From Microbacterium sp. oral taxon 186 str. F0373 (GTDB taxonomy: Bacteria > Actinomycetota > Actinomycetes > Actinomycetales > Microbacteriaceae), in contig NZ_KE150457.1 in NCBI RefSeq assembly GCF_000411455.1, forward strand, positions 1,948,023-2,012,022: DNA of 64,000 nucleotides, read 5' to 3'. Each line of letters starts with the position of its first letter. Within the stretch, counting starts at the first letter, position 1. The position numbers and the translations under genes are program-made. The notes under the pieces were generated by a model. That model was given only the letters and a program-made list of their open reading frames with translations, was not told the DNA's origin and made no database searches. This document shows positions 30,785 to 39,033 of this stretch, one piece after another.

Positions 30785-31840
30785 TCACTCGCTGAGCCGG
30801 CGGTAGCGCTCCAGGCGCCGTCTCCCCGCGACGTCTGCGCGCGCGGCGGAGGCTGAGGCGAGCGCGTGCAGCGCGGTTTCGGCCTCGGTCGCGTCGAGGT
30901 CGACGCCGATGGCGACGAGTTCACCGATCTCGGGCGGTGACGGCAGTGCAGACACGTGGATCGACCAGCCGACGACGTCGACGAGATAGCCGTGATCGCG
31001 GCCGGTGCCCTGCACACGCACCCGCCCCTTGAGGCGATACGCCCCGCGGGGCGGGTGCTCGAGCAGATCGACGAGCGCCGACGGCGACACCGGCGCGCGC
31101 AGCGGCACGGAGGCGGAGCGTGCGTGCTCATGCGCGTGGTGGCCGGGGCCGTGGTGGGCCTCGCGAGTGATGCGCGCGAGCGGCAGCTCGTCGATCGGGT
31201 CGTTCTGGTCGGCCACGTCGAACACGAGGGCCGCGTCGATCGCTCCGGCGCGCGCCGTGGCCAGGTGTGCGCGGGGATTGCGTGAGCGCACACGCCCGGC
31301 GATCCGCGCGATCGTCGATGCCCGCTCGGATGCCGGCAGCAGATCGGTCTTACCGATCACGACGAGCGACGCGGTCGCGTAGCGCGCAGGCACATCGTCG
31401 CCAGAGTCGATCGTCGTGAAGTGGTTCAGGGCGTCGATCACGTCCACCACGCCGCCCGGGCGCACGCGGGCGACGCCGCTGAAGCGGATCAACCGGGCGA
31501 GCGCGGCGGGCTCTGCGACGCCGCTGGCCTCCACGACGATGGCGTCCAGGCGCAGCCGCGGATGGGCCAGCCGGCCCAGCGCATCGTCGAGTCCGCCCGC
31601 GTCCGGCAGGCAGCAGACGCAGCCACCGGAGATCGCGGCCGCCTCATCGACCTGACCGGTCACGAGGGCGGCATCCACGTTGAGGGCGCCGAAGTCGTTC
31701 ACGACAACGCCGAGGCGAGCGCCGGGCGTGCGCAGCAGGTGGTTGACGAGGCTCGTCTTCCCCGCGCCGAGGTGGCCTGTCACGGCGACGACGGGAACGC
31801 GGCCTGCCGCGGTGCCGGCGGGTTCGCGTGTGTGCGGCAT
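30785..31840 (-). CDS. CobW/ZNG1-type GTPase, probable zinc metallochaperone
   Basis: A 351-residue G3E GTPase. It has P-loop GHLGAGKTS at 22-30, the metal-binding CVCC at 74-77 in SGGCVCCLP, an EASG Switch-type VVEASGVAEP, guanine-recognition TKxD-like IGKTDLLP, a His-rich insert (EAHHGPGHHAHEHAR, near 225-240), and a CobW C-terminal domain. Such proteins load zinc onto client enzymes during scarcity. A perfect palindrome matching a Zur box overlaps its promoter, so repression by Zn-Zur is inferred. ATG 31840 follows GGGAGG. Confidence 0.88.
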   Translation of the reverse strand: MPHTREPAGTAAGRVPVVAVTGHLGAGKTSLVNHLLRTPGARLGVVVNDFGALNVDAALVTGQVDEAAAISGGCVCCLPDAGGLDDALGRLAHPRLRLDAIVVEASGVAEPAALARLIRFSGVARVRPGGVVDVIDALNHFTTIDSGDDVPARYATASLVVIGKTDLLPASERASTIARIAGRVRSRNPRAHLATARAGAIDAALVFDVADQNDPIDELPLARITREAHHGPGHHAHEHARSASVPLRAPVSPSALVDLLEHPPRGAYRLKGRVRVQGTGRDHGYLVDVVGWSIHVSALPSPPEIGELVAIGVDLDATEAETALHALASASAARADVAGRRRLERYRRLSE

Positions 31841-31857
31841 CCGTCCTCCCGCACACA

Positions 31858-31884
31858 CCCTATCGAGAATCGTTCTCGATAGGG
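31858..31884. promoter_or_regulatory. Zur-box-like perfect palindrome
   Basis: A 27-bp perfect inverted repeat: arms CCCTATCGAGAA and TTCTCGATAGGG around TCG. The centre CGAGAATCGTTCTCG agrees with the actinobacterial Zur consensus TGAAAATCATTTTCA at the GA-AATC-TT-TC positions. It overlaps a TAGGGT -10 (31856-31861, minus strand) of the GTPase gene and starts three bases after the O-mannosyltransferase stop, where it could also fold as a terminator. Confidence 0.75.
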
Positions 31885-31886
31885 TG

Positions 31887-33485
31887 CTAGACCCACCCTT
31901 GCATCCAGTTGTGCAGGCGGTAGAAGTCGTAGGGCACCTGCGTCGCAGACCACAGCGGGTACCAGAACGCCGACAGCACGACCGCCGCGACGAGGAAGAC
32001 GATCACGACCCGCTGCCCGGCCAGCCGACGCTCGTGCAGCGCGTGCGCCGCTCCGGTGATCTCTCGCAGTGCGAACGTGAGCGCCAGCAACAGGAACGGC
32101 CAGATCACGATCGTGTAGAACTGGAACACCGTGCGCTCGGGGTACATCAGCCACGGCAGCCAGGTGGCTGCGATGCCGACCAGCACCACCGCGTGGCGCC
32201 AATCGCGAGCGACGGCGAAGCGGTAGACCAGGTACAGCGCGGCGATGACCGAGGCGTACCACAGCAGGGGGTTCGGCATGCTGTACAGCACCTGCAGGCA
32301 GCCGTTGTCGCCGCTGCAGCCGTTCTTGCCGTCAGGGCTGGAGAACGCGTACATGGACGTCGGACGCCAGAGGAACGGCCACGCCCACGCCGCACTGGAG
32401 TAGCTGTGCGGGGAGGACATGCCCGCCATCGAGGCGTAGATGGTCTCGTGGTACTTCCACAGACTCTGCAGGGGAAGCGGCACCCAGGAGAAGAACCCCG
32501 TGGCGGGGCTGATCTCGGCGACCTTGCGGTCGTAGCCGCCGTCACTGAACAGCCATCCGGCCCACGACCCGAGGTACACGACGAAAGCGACCGGCACGAG
32601 CAGCACGAAGGAGGCGAGCCCCTGCCGCACGGCATCCATCGGCCAGAAGGTGACGCCGAGTCGTCGACGTTCGAGTGCATCGGTGACGACCAGGTAGAGC
32701 CCGATGGCCGCGAGGACCCATACCCCCGACCACTTCACCGCCGTCGCCGCACCCGCGGCGGCGCCGGCCGCAATGACCCACGGTCGGTTCCAGAGCACGG
32801 CTCCCCAGGCGAGGGGGGCGTCGTCGACCCGGCGGGCGACGATCGCAGCGGCGAGGCGGTCCAGATGGCGTCGACGGTCGAGAAGAGCGAACCAGAAGGC
32901 CAGCAGAATGAAGAAGGCCAGGAACACGTCGAGCAGGCCGACGCGGCTCATGACGATGCCGAGGCCGTCGATCGCGAGCAGGAACGAGGCCACGGTCGCG
33001 AACACCGTCGAGTTCGTCAGCGTCTTAGCGACGAGGAAGAGCAGCAGCACGAGGGCCGTGCCGAACAGTGCCGCCATCGCGCGCCACCCGAAGGAGCTGT
33101 CGGGTCCGAACAGCCACATGCCGAATCCGATGAGGTACTTCCCGAGCGGGGGATGGACGACGAAGCTCGGATCGGTCGTGAAGATGTTCGGCTCACCCGC
33201 CGCGAATCGCGCATCGGCGCCGTCGGGCCAGCTCGCCGCATAACCGAGATTCCACTGACTCCAGGCGTCCTTCACGTAGTAGGTCTCGTCGAAGACCAGC
33301 ACGTGCGGATGCCCGAGATTCCAGAAGCGCAGGATGCCGGCGAGCAGCGTCACCAGCAGGGGAGCGAGCCATCCGTACAGCCGCTGGAGTCGCGGCTCGG
33401 CCGCGACGCGCTCGCGCCAACGGTCGTAGACCGACCGGCGCACGGGCGACAGCAGCGGCGGGATCGGCTCGGCGGTGGTCGACAC
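31887..33485 (-). CDS. Dolichyl-phosphate-mannose-protein mannosyltransferase (PMT)
   Basis: A 532-residue polytopic GT-C glycosyltransferase. It shows the PMT catalytic acidic motif FDETYYVKDAWSQWNLGY near residue 70, HPPLGKYLIGFGMWLFG, and about eleven membrane helices, ending with a C-terminal PMT_4TMC-type region (LPWLMYPERTVFQFYTIV). It transfers mannose from polyprenyl-phosphate to Ser/Thr of proteins as they are exported. The start is taken as GTG 33485, because TAGGCT lies seven bases before it. The in-frame GTG 33491 would sit one base from that hexamer. Confidence 0.92.
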   Translation of the reverse strand: MSTTAEPIPPLLSPVRRSVYDRWRERVAAEPRLQRLYGWLAPLLVTLLAGILRFWNLGHPHVLVFDETYYVKDAWSQWNLGYAASWPDGADARFAAGEPNIFTTDPSFVVHPPLGKYLIGFGMWLFGPDSSFGWRAMAALFGTALVLLLFLVAKTLTNSTVFATVASFLLAIDGLGIVMSRVGLLDVFLAFFILLAFWFALLDRRRHLDRLAAAIVARRVDDAPLAWGAVLWNRPWVIAAGAAAGAATAVKWSGVWVLAAIGLYLVVTDALERRRLGVTFWPMDAVRQGLASFVLLVPVAFVVYLGSWAGWLFSDGGYDRKVAEISPATGFFSWVPLPLQSLWKYHETIYASMAGMSSPHSYSSAAWAWPFLWRPTSMYAFSSPDGKNGCSGDNGCLQVLYSMPNPLLWYASVIAALYLVYRFAVARDWRHAVVLVGIAATWLPWLMYPERTVFQFYTIVIWPFLLLALTFALREITGAAHALHERRLAGQRVVIVFLVAAVVLSAFWYPLWSATQVPYDFYRLHNWMQGWV

Positions 33486-33492
33486 GGCCACC

Positions 33493-33502
33493 AGCCTAAG
33501 CT
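33493..33502. promoter_or_regulatory. Overlapping divergent -10 elements (PMT / rsmI)
   Basis: In AGCCTAAGCT, the minus-strand TAGGCT (33493-33498) and the plus-strand TAAGCT (33497-33502) share two bases. Start codons lie seven bases (GTG 33485) and six bases (GTG 33509) away. Only one polymerase can melt this site at a time. Confidence 0.6.
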
Positions 33503-33508
33503 GAAGCG

Positions 33509-34324
33509 GTGATCATCCTCGGCGCGACTCCGATCGGAAATCTGGGCGACGCCTCGGCGCGGTTGGTCGCTGCTCTCGAGCAGGCCACCGTCATCGCCGC
33601 CGAGGACACCCGCACGACCCAGCGACTGCTCCAGGCGCTCGGCATCGCCAACCGGCCTCGTCTGGTCGCGCTGCACGACCACAACGAGAAGCAGCGTGCG
33701 GCCGAGCTCGTCGCCCGCGCGCGGGAGGAGGACCTCCTCGTGCTGAGCGATGCGGGCATGCCCACGGTCAGCGACCCCGGGTACGGTCTCGTCGCCGAGG
33801 CCATCGCGCAGGGCGTCGCCGTCACCGCTCTGCCGGGACCCAGCGCCGTGGTCACCGCACTGGCCGTCGCCGGGTTGCCGACCGATCGCTTCACCTTCGA
33901 AGGGTTCCTGCCGCGCAAGGCCGGAGATCGTGCGCGCGCTCTCGCGCTCGTGGCGAGCGAGCCGCGCACGATGGTCTTCTTCGAAGCGCCCTCGCGTCTG
34001 GCCGAGACCCTCCACGCCATGGTCGCCGCCTTCGGCGCCGACCGGCCCGCGGCCGTCTGCCGGGAACTCACGAAGCTGCACGAGGAGGTCGTCCGCGACG
34101 GCCTGGCGGCTCTCGCCGAGTGGGCGCAGGCCGGGGTCCGCGGGGAGATCGTCGTCGTGGTCGGCGGCGCGCCGGCCCGAGAGGTGTCGGCCGAGGATGC
34201 CGTCGCGCAGGTGCAGGCCCTCGTGGCCGACGGCATCCGCCTGAAGGATGCGAGCGCCGAGGTTGCGGCAGCGACCGGCCTGTCCAGCCGCGATCTCTAT
34301 CAGGCGGTGCTCGCCTCGCGGTGA
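33509..34324 (+). CDS. rsmI: 16S rRNA (cytidine(1402)-2'-O)-methyltransferase
   Basis: A 271-residue SAM-dependent tetrapyrrole-methylase-fold enzyme. Motifs include LGATPIGNLGDAS at the N-terminus, AEDTRTTQRLL, SDAGMPTVSDPG, ALPGPSAVVTALAVAGLP, and FFEAPSRLAETL. It 2'-O-methylates C1402 in the ribosomal decoding centre. The GTG 33509 start is leaderless-like. It ends 7 bp from the convergent GH13 stop. Confidence 0.95.
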   Translation: MIILGATPIGNLGDASARLVAALEQATVIAAEDTRTTQRLLQALGIANRPRLVALHDHNEKQRAAELVARAREEDLLVLSDAGMPTVSDPGYGLVAEAIAQGVAVTALPGPSAVVTALAVAGLPTDRFTFEGFLPRKAGDRARALALVASEPRTMVFFEAPSRLAETLHAMVAAFGADRPAAVCRELTKLHEEVVRDGLAALAEWAQAGVRGEIVVVVGGAPAREVSAEDAVAQVQALVADGIRLKDASAEVAAATGLSSRDLYQAVLASR

Positions 34325-34331
34325 TGCCCGC

Positions 34332-36284
34332 TCAGACGGCGGGACCGCCCAACTGCGCGAAGGCCTCCGGCGTTGCGACGGACCGCTCCGCACGCGCGGG
34401 CGGAGCGGTGACGCCCGGCAGCGTCCAGACGGCGAAGCTCGCTCCTCTGCCGTGCAGGCGCACCGCGCCGTCGTCGGCGAGAAGTTCGACCGTTCCTGCC
34501 GCATAGCGCGAGGTTGCCGCCGTCGCCGCGCCGACCAGGGCCATGTCAAGACGGATCTCGACGTCGGTACGAGCGGCGAGGACCAGCACCGCCTCGTCCG
34601 CGTTCTCGCGGATGAACACGATCGCATCGTCGTCGGCGTGCAACCATCGCAGGCCGCCGGTCGAGAGCGCCGCGTGCGCGCGGCGAAGGCCGATGAGCTC
34701 ACGGTAGAGGCCGATGCGGGCGGCGATCTCGGGTTCGCCGACGCGGTCCCAGGGGAGAGGGGTGCGGCTCATCTCACCGTCCACGGCCTCGAGTCCGAAC
34801 TCGTCGCCGGCGTAGACGACGGGGATGCCGGGCAGCGTCATCGACAGACCGACGGCGAGCGGGATCATCTCCTCCGCGGCGTAGGTGGCGAACCGGGCGG
34901 TGTCGTGGGTGTCGAGGGCCGACATCGTCCCGCGCTGCACACGCCACGGAATCTGACTGGTGAAGAGCCGGAGCTGGCGCACGAACTGCTGCGCGGTGTA
35001 CCGCGGCATCCCGGTGGGCAGTCCGAAGAACCACATCTCATCGCTGACGCGGCCGTCGAAGCCGCGGTGAGGGATGCGTCGGGGCTCCGCGAGCCACGAC
35101 CACACGCCGCGCGTGAACGCCGGGTAGGTCATGCCGCCGTGCCAGGCATCTCCCTGCAGGTCGCTGGCGGCATCGTTCGTCGACTCGGCGAGCAGGAGCG
35201 TGTCGGACGAGACCTCGATCATCGTCCGGCGCACCGTTTGGCGCACGACGGCATTGAGGTCTTCGGCACCGAGACGGCCGGTCATATTGGCGACGTCGAT
35301 GCGCCACCCGTCGATCCCGTACGGCTCCGCGAGCCAGCGCGCGACGACGGAGTCGGGTCCCTCGATGAACCGACGCCGCAGTTCGGCGCTGTTCCAGTCG
35401 AACTTCGGCAGCGTCGCCGCATCCAGCCACGTCTCGTAGGTGGTGTGGGCCGCATCGTGGAAGTAGTAGAAGTCGGCTTCCGCCGCGTCGGGCCGGCCGT
35501 ACGCGTTGCGGAACCACTCATGAGCGACGCCGGAATGGTTGGTGGTGAGATCGCCGATCACGCGGATGCCGCGCGCGTGCGCTGCCTCGATGAGACGTCG
35601 GTAGGCCTCGTCGCCGCCGAGGAGTGCATCGACGTGATCGAAGCTGGCGGCGTCGTATCGGTGATTCGACTCCGCGGGGAAGATCGGCGTGTGGTACAGC
35701 GCGTTCACACCCAGATCGACGAGGTGGTCCAGCCGGTCCACGACGCCGTCGAGGTCTCCGCCGTAGAGCTGCCGGCTGCGCCCCGGGTGGGAGGGATCCA
35801 GCGGGTCATCCCAGGCTGCGGGGATCGCCCACTCCGGAAGCGGGCGGTCGGCTGCGGCATCCGATCGCGCGAAACGATCGGGGAAGATCTGGTACAGCAC
35901 GGTGTCGGCCATCCACGGCGGCGGCGGGTTGCCGGCGACGAGGGCGAAGTCCTGGGCGTCGAGGACGTCGACGTCGCTGAGCCCGCCCTGGTTGAGGATC
36001 TGTACCGTTGCGTCGCTGCGGACGAGATGGAAGCGGTAGCCGTGGCGCGGGTTGGCGACGACGATCCGCGCCGACCACCATTGCCACCCGTCCCGTTCGC
36101 CGTCGCACTCGGCCTCCACCCACGCCGGCTCGTGGTCGGGGTTGCTGCGCACCACGACCCGGTCGACTCCGCCGTAGGCGCGGGGCACGCGGAGGCGGAC
36201 GGTCACCTCGTCGCCGAGAGCCGGATCGGGGTGCGAGACGTACAGCGGCGAGCCGTCGTGGTGCGGGCAGGTGGGATCGATCAT
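34332..36284 (-). CDS. GH13 alpha-amylase family enzyme (neopullulanase/cyclomaltodextrinase-like)
   Basis: A 650-residue protein: N-terminal beta-sandwich (about 1-115), (beta/alpha)8 catalytic barrel and C-terminal beta domain. GH13 conserved regions are DLTTNH (I), GWRIDVANM with nucleophile Asp near 329 (II), LLLAESTND with the acid Glu near 365 (III), and SALDTHDTARF (IV). There is no signal peptide, so it acts on oligosaccharides inside the cell, fitting the upstream maltodextrin importer. ATG 36284 follows GGAGG. A long in-frame extension upstream is not coding. Confidence 0.92.
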   Translation of the reverse strand: MIDPTCPHHDGSPLYVSHPDPALGDEVTVRLRVPRAYGGVDRVVVRSNPDHEPAWVEAECDGERDGWQWWSARIVVANPRHGYRFHLVRSDATVQILNQGGLSDVDVLDAQDFALVAGNPPPPWMADTVLYQIFPDRFARSDAAADRPLPEWAIPAAWDDPLDPSHPGRSRQLYGGDLDGVVDRLDHLVDLGVNALYHTPIFPAESNHRYDAASFDHVDALLGGDEAYRRLIEAAHARGIRVIGDLTTNHSGVAHEWFRNAYGRPDAAEADFYYFHDAAHTTYETWLDAATLPKFDWNSAELRRRFIEGPDSVVARWLAEPYGIDGWRIDVANMTGRLGAEDLNAVVRQTVRRTMIEVSSDTLLLAESTNDAASDLQGDAWHGGMTYPAFTRGVWSWLAEPRRIPHRGFDGRVSDEMWFFGLPTGMPRYTAQQFVRQLRLFTSQIPWRVQRGTMSALDTHDTARFATYAAEEMIPLAVGLSMTLPGIPVVYAGDEFGLEAVDGEMSRTPLPWDRVGEPEIAARIGLYRELIGLRRAHAALSTGGLRWLHADDDAIVFIRENADEAVLVLAARTDVEIRLDMALVGAATAATSRYAAGTVELLADDGAVRLHGRGASFAVWTLPGVTAPPARAERSVATPEAFAQLGGPAV

Positions 36285-36301
36285 GGGAACCTCCGTGGAA
36301 C

Positions 36302-36318
36302 GCCGACAACACGTCGGC
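36302..36318. other. Small hairpin between permease and GH13 gene
   Basis: GCCGAC (36302-36307) pairs with GTCGGC (36313-36318). The 113-bp gap 36285-36397 otherwise shows only the GH13 Shine-Dalgarno sequence. The hairpin could tune expression between the permease and enzyme genes. Confidence 0.3.
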
Positions 36319-36397
36319 ACTGGTGCGACGTGGTTGCACGGACATCCGTGGCAGAGCCCTCTGATTGTGTGGTGTGCGGCCCGGGTCGGGTCGTGCG

Positions 36398-37330
36398 CTA
36401 CTTGACCGAGCCGGCCGTGAGGCCGCCGACGATGAAACGCTGGAGGCCCAGGAACAGTGCCATCGGCAGGATCGCCGCGAGCACGGCGCCGGCGGCGAAC
36501 ACGCTCCAGTTGCGCGCCGTCTCCTGCGAGACGAACTGGTACAGCCCCACCGCCAGCGTCTGCTTGTCGGGATCGACGAGGACGACGGACGCGATGAGGA
36601 AGTCGTTCATGGTGCCGATGAACGACAGCAGGCCGATCACAGCCAGCACGGGGGCGACCAGGCGCAGGATGATGGTGAAGAAGATGCGTGCGTGTCCGGC
36701 GCCGTCGATCTTCGCGGCCTCGTCGATCGAGGCCGGCACGGTGTTGAAGAAGCCGTACATGAGGAACGTGTTCACGCCCAGCGCGCCGCCGAGATAGACC
36801 ATGATCAACCCGATCTGGGAGTTCAGACCCAGTGCCGGGAAGATGTCGCCGATCGCCGACATCAGCAGGAAGATCGCCACCACGGCGAGCAGCTGAGGGA
36901 ACATCTGCACGAGCAGCAGCGTCAGCAGTCCGAAACGGCGGCCGGTGAAGCGCATGCGCGAGAAGGCGTAGGCGGCGAGCGCGCACAGGACGACGGTGAA
37001 GAACGACGTCGTCAGCCCGATGAACACCGAGTTGACGAACCAGTTGCCGTACGGGCGCAGCGGGTCTTGGAACAGGGCGATGTAACTGCCGATGTCGAAC
37101 GTGGCGAACAGGCTGTTGGCCGTCAGCAGCGTCCCGCCCGGGTTGAGTGAGGCGGAGAGCACGTAGACGAGCGGGAACGCCGAGAAGACGAGCATCGCGA
37201 TGCCGACGAGGTGACGCCAGCCGGTCTCGCGGAACCACCTGCCGAAGGGGCGACGCGTCTCGTGGACGACGGTCGGGCTCGGCGGGGTCGCTGCCGTACC
37301 GGTGACGGGGAGGGTCTCAGCAGTGGTCAT
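36398..37330 (-). CDS. Maltodextrin ABC transporter permease, MalG type
   Basis: A 310-residue permease with six helices and the inner-membrane EAA loop (EAAKIDGAGHARIFFTIILRLVAP), where the ATPase docks. Sequence such as FPLVYVLSASLNPGG and FQTRxxxQ-like ends matches the MalG subfamily. It starts at ATG 37330, one base after the MalF stop (TGACATG). Together with the MalF-type subunit it forms the channel. No ATPase gene is present, so a shared MsiK-type ATPase elsewhere is expected. Confidence 0.92.
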   Translation of the reverse strand: MTTAETLPVTGTAATPPSPTVVHETRRPFGRWFRETGWRHLVGIAMLVFSAFPLVYVLSASLNPGGTLLTANSLFATFDIGSYIALFQDPLRPYGNWFVNSVFIGLTTSFFTVVLCALAAYAFSRMRFTGRRFGLLTLLLVQMFPQLLAVVAIFLLMSAIGDIFPALGLNSQIGLIMVYLGGALGVNTFLMYGFFNTVPASIDEAAKIDGAGHARIFFTIILRLVAPVLAVIGLLSFIGTMNDFLIASVVLVDPDKQTLAVGLYQFVSQETARNWSVFAAGAVLAAILPMALFLGLQRFIVGGLTAGSVK

Positions 37331-37331
37331 G

Positions 37332-38960
37332 TCAGTTCAGCTCCTCGAGCACCTTGGTCTGGCGGAAGCTGAGGTAGGAGATGACCGCCACCAGCACGAA
37401 GATGATGATCGAGAACGCGCTGGCGAGGCCGTAGTCGCGTTCGGCTCCCACGAAGGCCACCTTGTAGACCATCGAGATCAGAATGTCGCTCGCGCCGACG
37501 TTGATCGACGCGTCGGCGAAGCGCGGACCGCCGCCGGTGAGCATGTAGATCAGATTGAAGTTGTTGAAGTTGAACGCGAACGAGGAGATCAGCAGCGGCG
37601 CCACCGACACCAGCAGCAGCGGGAACTTGATGTGGCGGAAGATCTGCCACGCACCGGCGCCGTCGACACGCCCCGCCTCCTGGATGTCGTCGGGGATCGC
37701 CTGGATGGCGCCCGTCGTGACGAGGAACATGTAGGGGAAGCCGAGCCAGAGGTTCACGACGAGAATCGACACCTTCGCCAGCAGGGGATCCTGCAGCCAG
37801 GGGATCGACGCACCTCCGAGGATGGACTGGTTGATGAAGCCGAAGTCCTGGTTGAACATTCCCTGCCAGACCAGCGCCGACAGGAACGCAGGGAAGGCGT
37901 AGGGCAGGATCATGATGACCCGGTAGTACTTCTTGCTCTTCATCCGCGGATCGTTGAACACGATCGCGAGGAACAGGCCGAGCGCGAAGGTCGTCGCCAC
38001 CGAGAGGATGGCGAACACGAACGTCCAGATGAGCACGGCGAGGAAGGGCCCACGGATCGACTCGGTGGAGAACGCCCGGACGAAGTTGTCGACGCCGACC
38101 CAGACCTGCCATCCCGTGGCGAGGGTCTGCCCATCTGCGGAGGCGAAGGAGCCGTTGCCGTTGTCCGTGTAGACGACGCCCGTCTGCGTGTTCGTCATGG
38201 TGCCTGCGGCGGCATCCCACACGAGCGTGGAGACGTACTGGTAGGCCGTCGAGCCGTCGCGGGTTTGGAGCGTGCCGTCGTTGGGATCGGTGGAGAACGG
38301 CACCGCCATCGACGAGATCGTCGCCTGGTTGGCCACGAGCTGAGCGAAGTTCAAGGTGGTGTACCCGGGAAGCGCCGCCGCGCGGCCGCCCGTGAACTCG
38401 GCATCCGATGCCGCCTCGAGCGGCCGGTCGGCGCTGCCGATCTCGGCGGTCCCGTCGGGAGTGGTCACGAGGAAGAAGAGGGCGCCGTCCTTCTCCAGGA
38501 CCGACACCGGGTAGGCGGCCGAGTCCCCGACGCGCTGCTGGTTCTGGATCAGCAGCGCGTTGACGGCGTCGTCCTTCGTCGACACGTGTCCCGACCCGTA
38601 GTTCGTGAACGCGATGTAGATGCAATACAGGACCACGAAGATCTGGAAGACGAAGAGGAAGACCAGGCCCGGCGTCAGGTACTTGGCCGGCAGAAGGCCG
38701 GGCTTCAGATAGACGACGTTGATCGCGAGGATGCCGAGGGCAACGACCGCTGTGATGACGACGCTGTCCTTGGTCAGCAGGACGAGGATCGCATAGACGG
38801 CCATCGCGTCGATGACACCCAGGCACACGATCTTGACCAGCCAGACCTTCCACCCGGCGCCTGCGGCTTCCGCCCAGGCCTCGGCGCGTCGGCGGCGCCG
38901 TGCCGCGGCGCGGTCTTCGGGCGCGCGCGTGGGCGGCGCGGCGATCGTGCGGCCAGTCAT
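37332..38960 (-). CDS. Maltodextrin ABC transporter permease, MalF type
   Basis: A 542-residue permease. An N-terminal basic tail, then three helices, are followed by an extracellular domain of about 200 residues (about 135-320) corresponding to the MalF P2 loop. Then come the conserved permease helices with the EAA loop EAGRVDGAGAWQIFRHIKFP. The P2-like loop contacts the binding protein. The start is ATG 38960 with CAGGAGTC upstream; an earlier in-frame start is less likely. Confidence 0.92.
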   Translation of the reverse strand: MTGRTIAAPPTRAPEDRAAARRRRRAEAWAEAAGAGWKVWLVKIVCLGVIDAMAVYAILVLLTKDSVVITAVVALGILAINVVYLKPGLLPAKYLTPGLVFLFVFQIFVVLYCIYIAFTNYGSGHVSTKDDAVNALLIQNQQRVGDSAAYPVSVLEKDGALFFLVTTPDGTAEIGSADRPLEAASDAEFTGGRAAALPGYTTLNFAQLVANQATISSMAVPFSTDPNDGTLQTRDGSTAYQYVSTLVWDAAAGTMTNTQTGVVYTDNGNGSFASADGQTLATGWQVWVGVDNFVRAFSTESIRGPFLAVLIWTFVFAILSVATTFALGLFLAIVFNDPRMKSKKYYRVIMILPYAFPAFLSALVWQGMFNQDFGFINQSILGGASIPWLQDPLLAKVSILVVNLWLGFPYMFLVTTGAIQAIPDDIQEAGRVDGAGAWQIFRHIKFPLLLVSVAPLLISSFAFNFNNFNLIYMLTGGGPRFADASINVGASDILISMVYKVAFVGAERDYGLASAFSIIIFVLVAVISYLSFRQTKVLEELN

Positions 38961-39033
38961 CTTCGACTCCTGTCGGAACGTGTGGGGATCGGGGTGCGGA
39001 GGGGCGAGCGTGAGCCCACCCCTCCGCACGGGG

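Noticed and set aside
36285..37238. A 968-aa GH13 fusion reading through the permease gene
   Set aside because: The extra N-terminus is in another frame of the MalG gene. ATG 36284 with GGAGG gives the normal enzyme.
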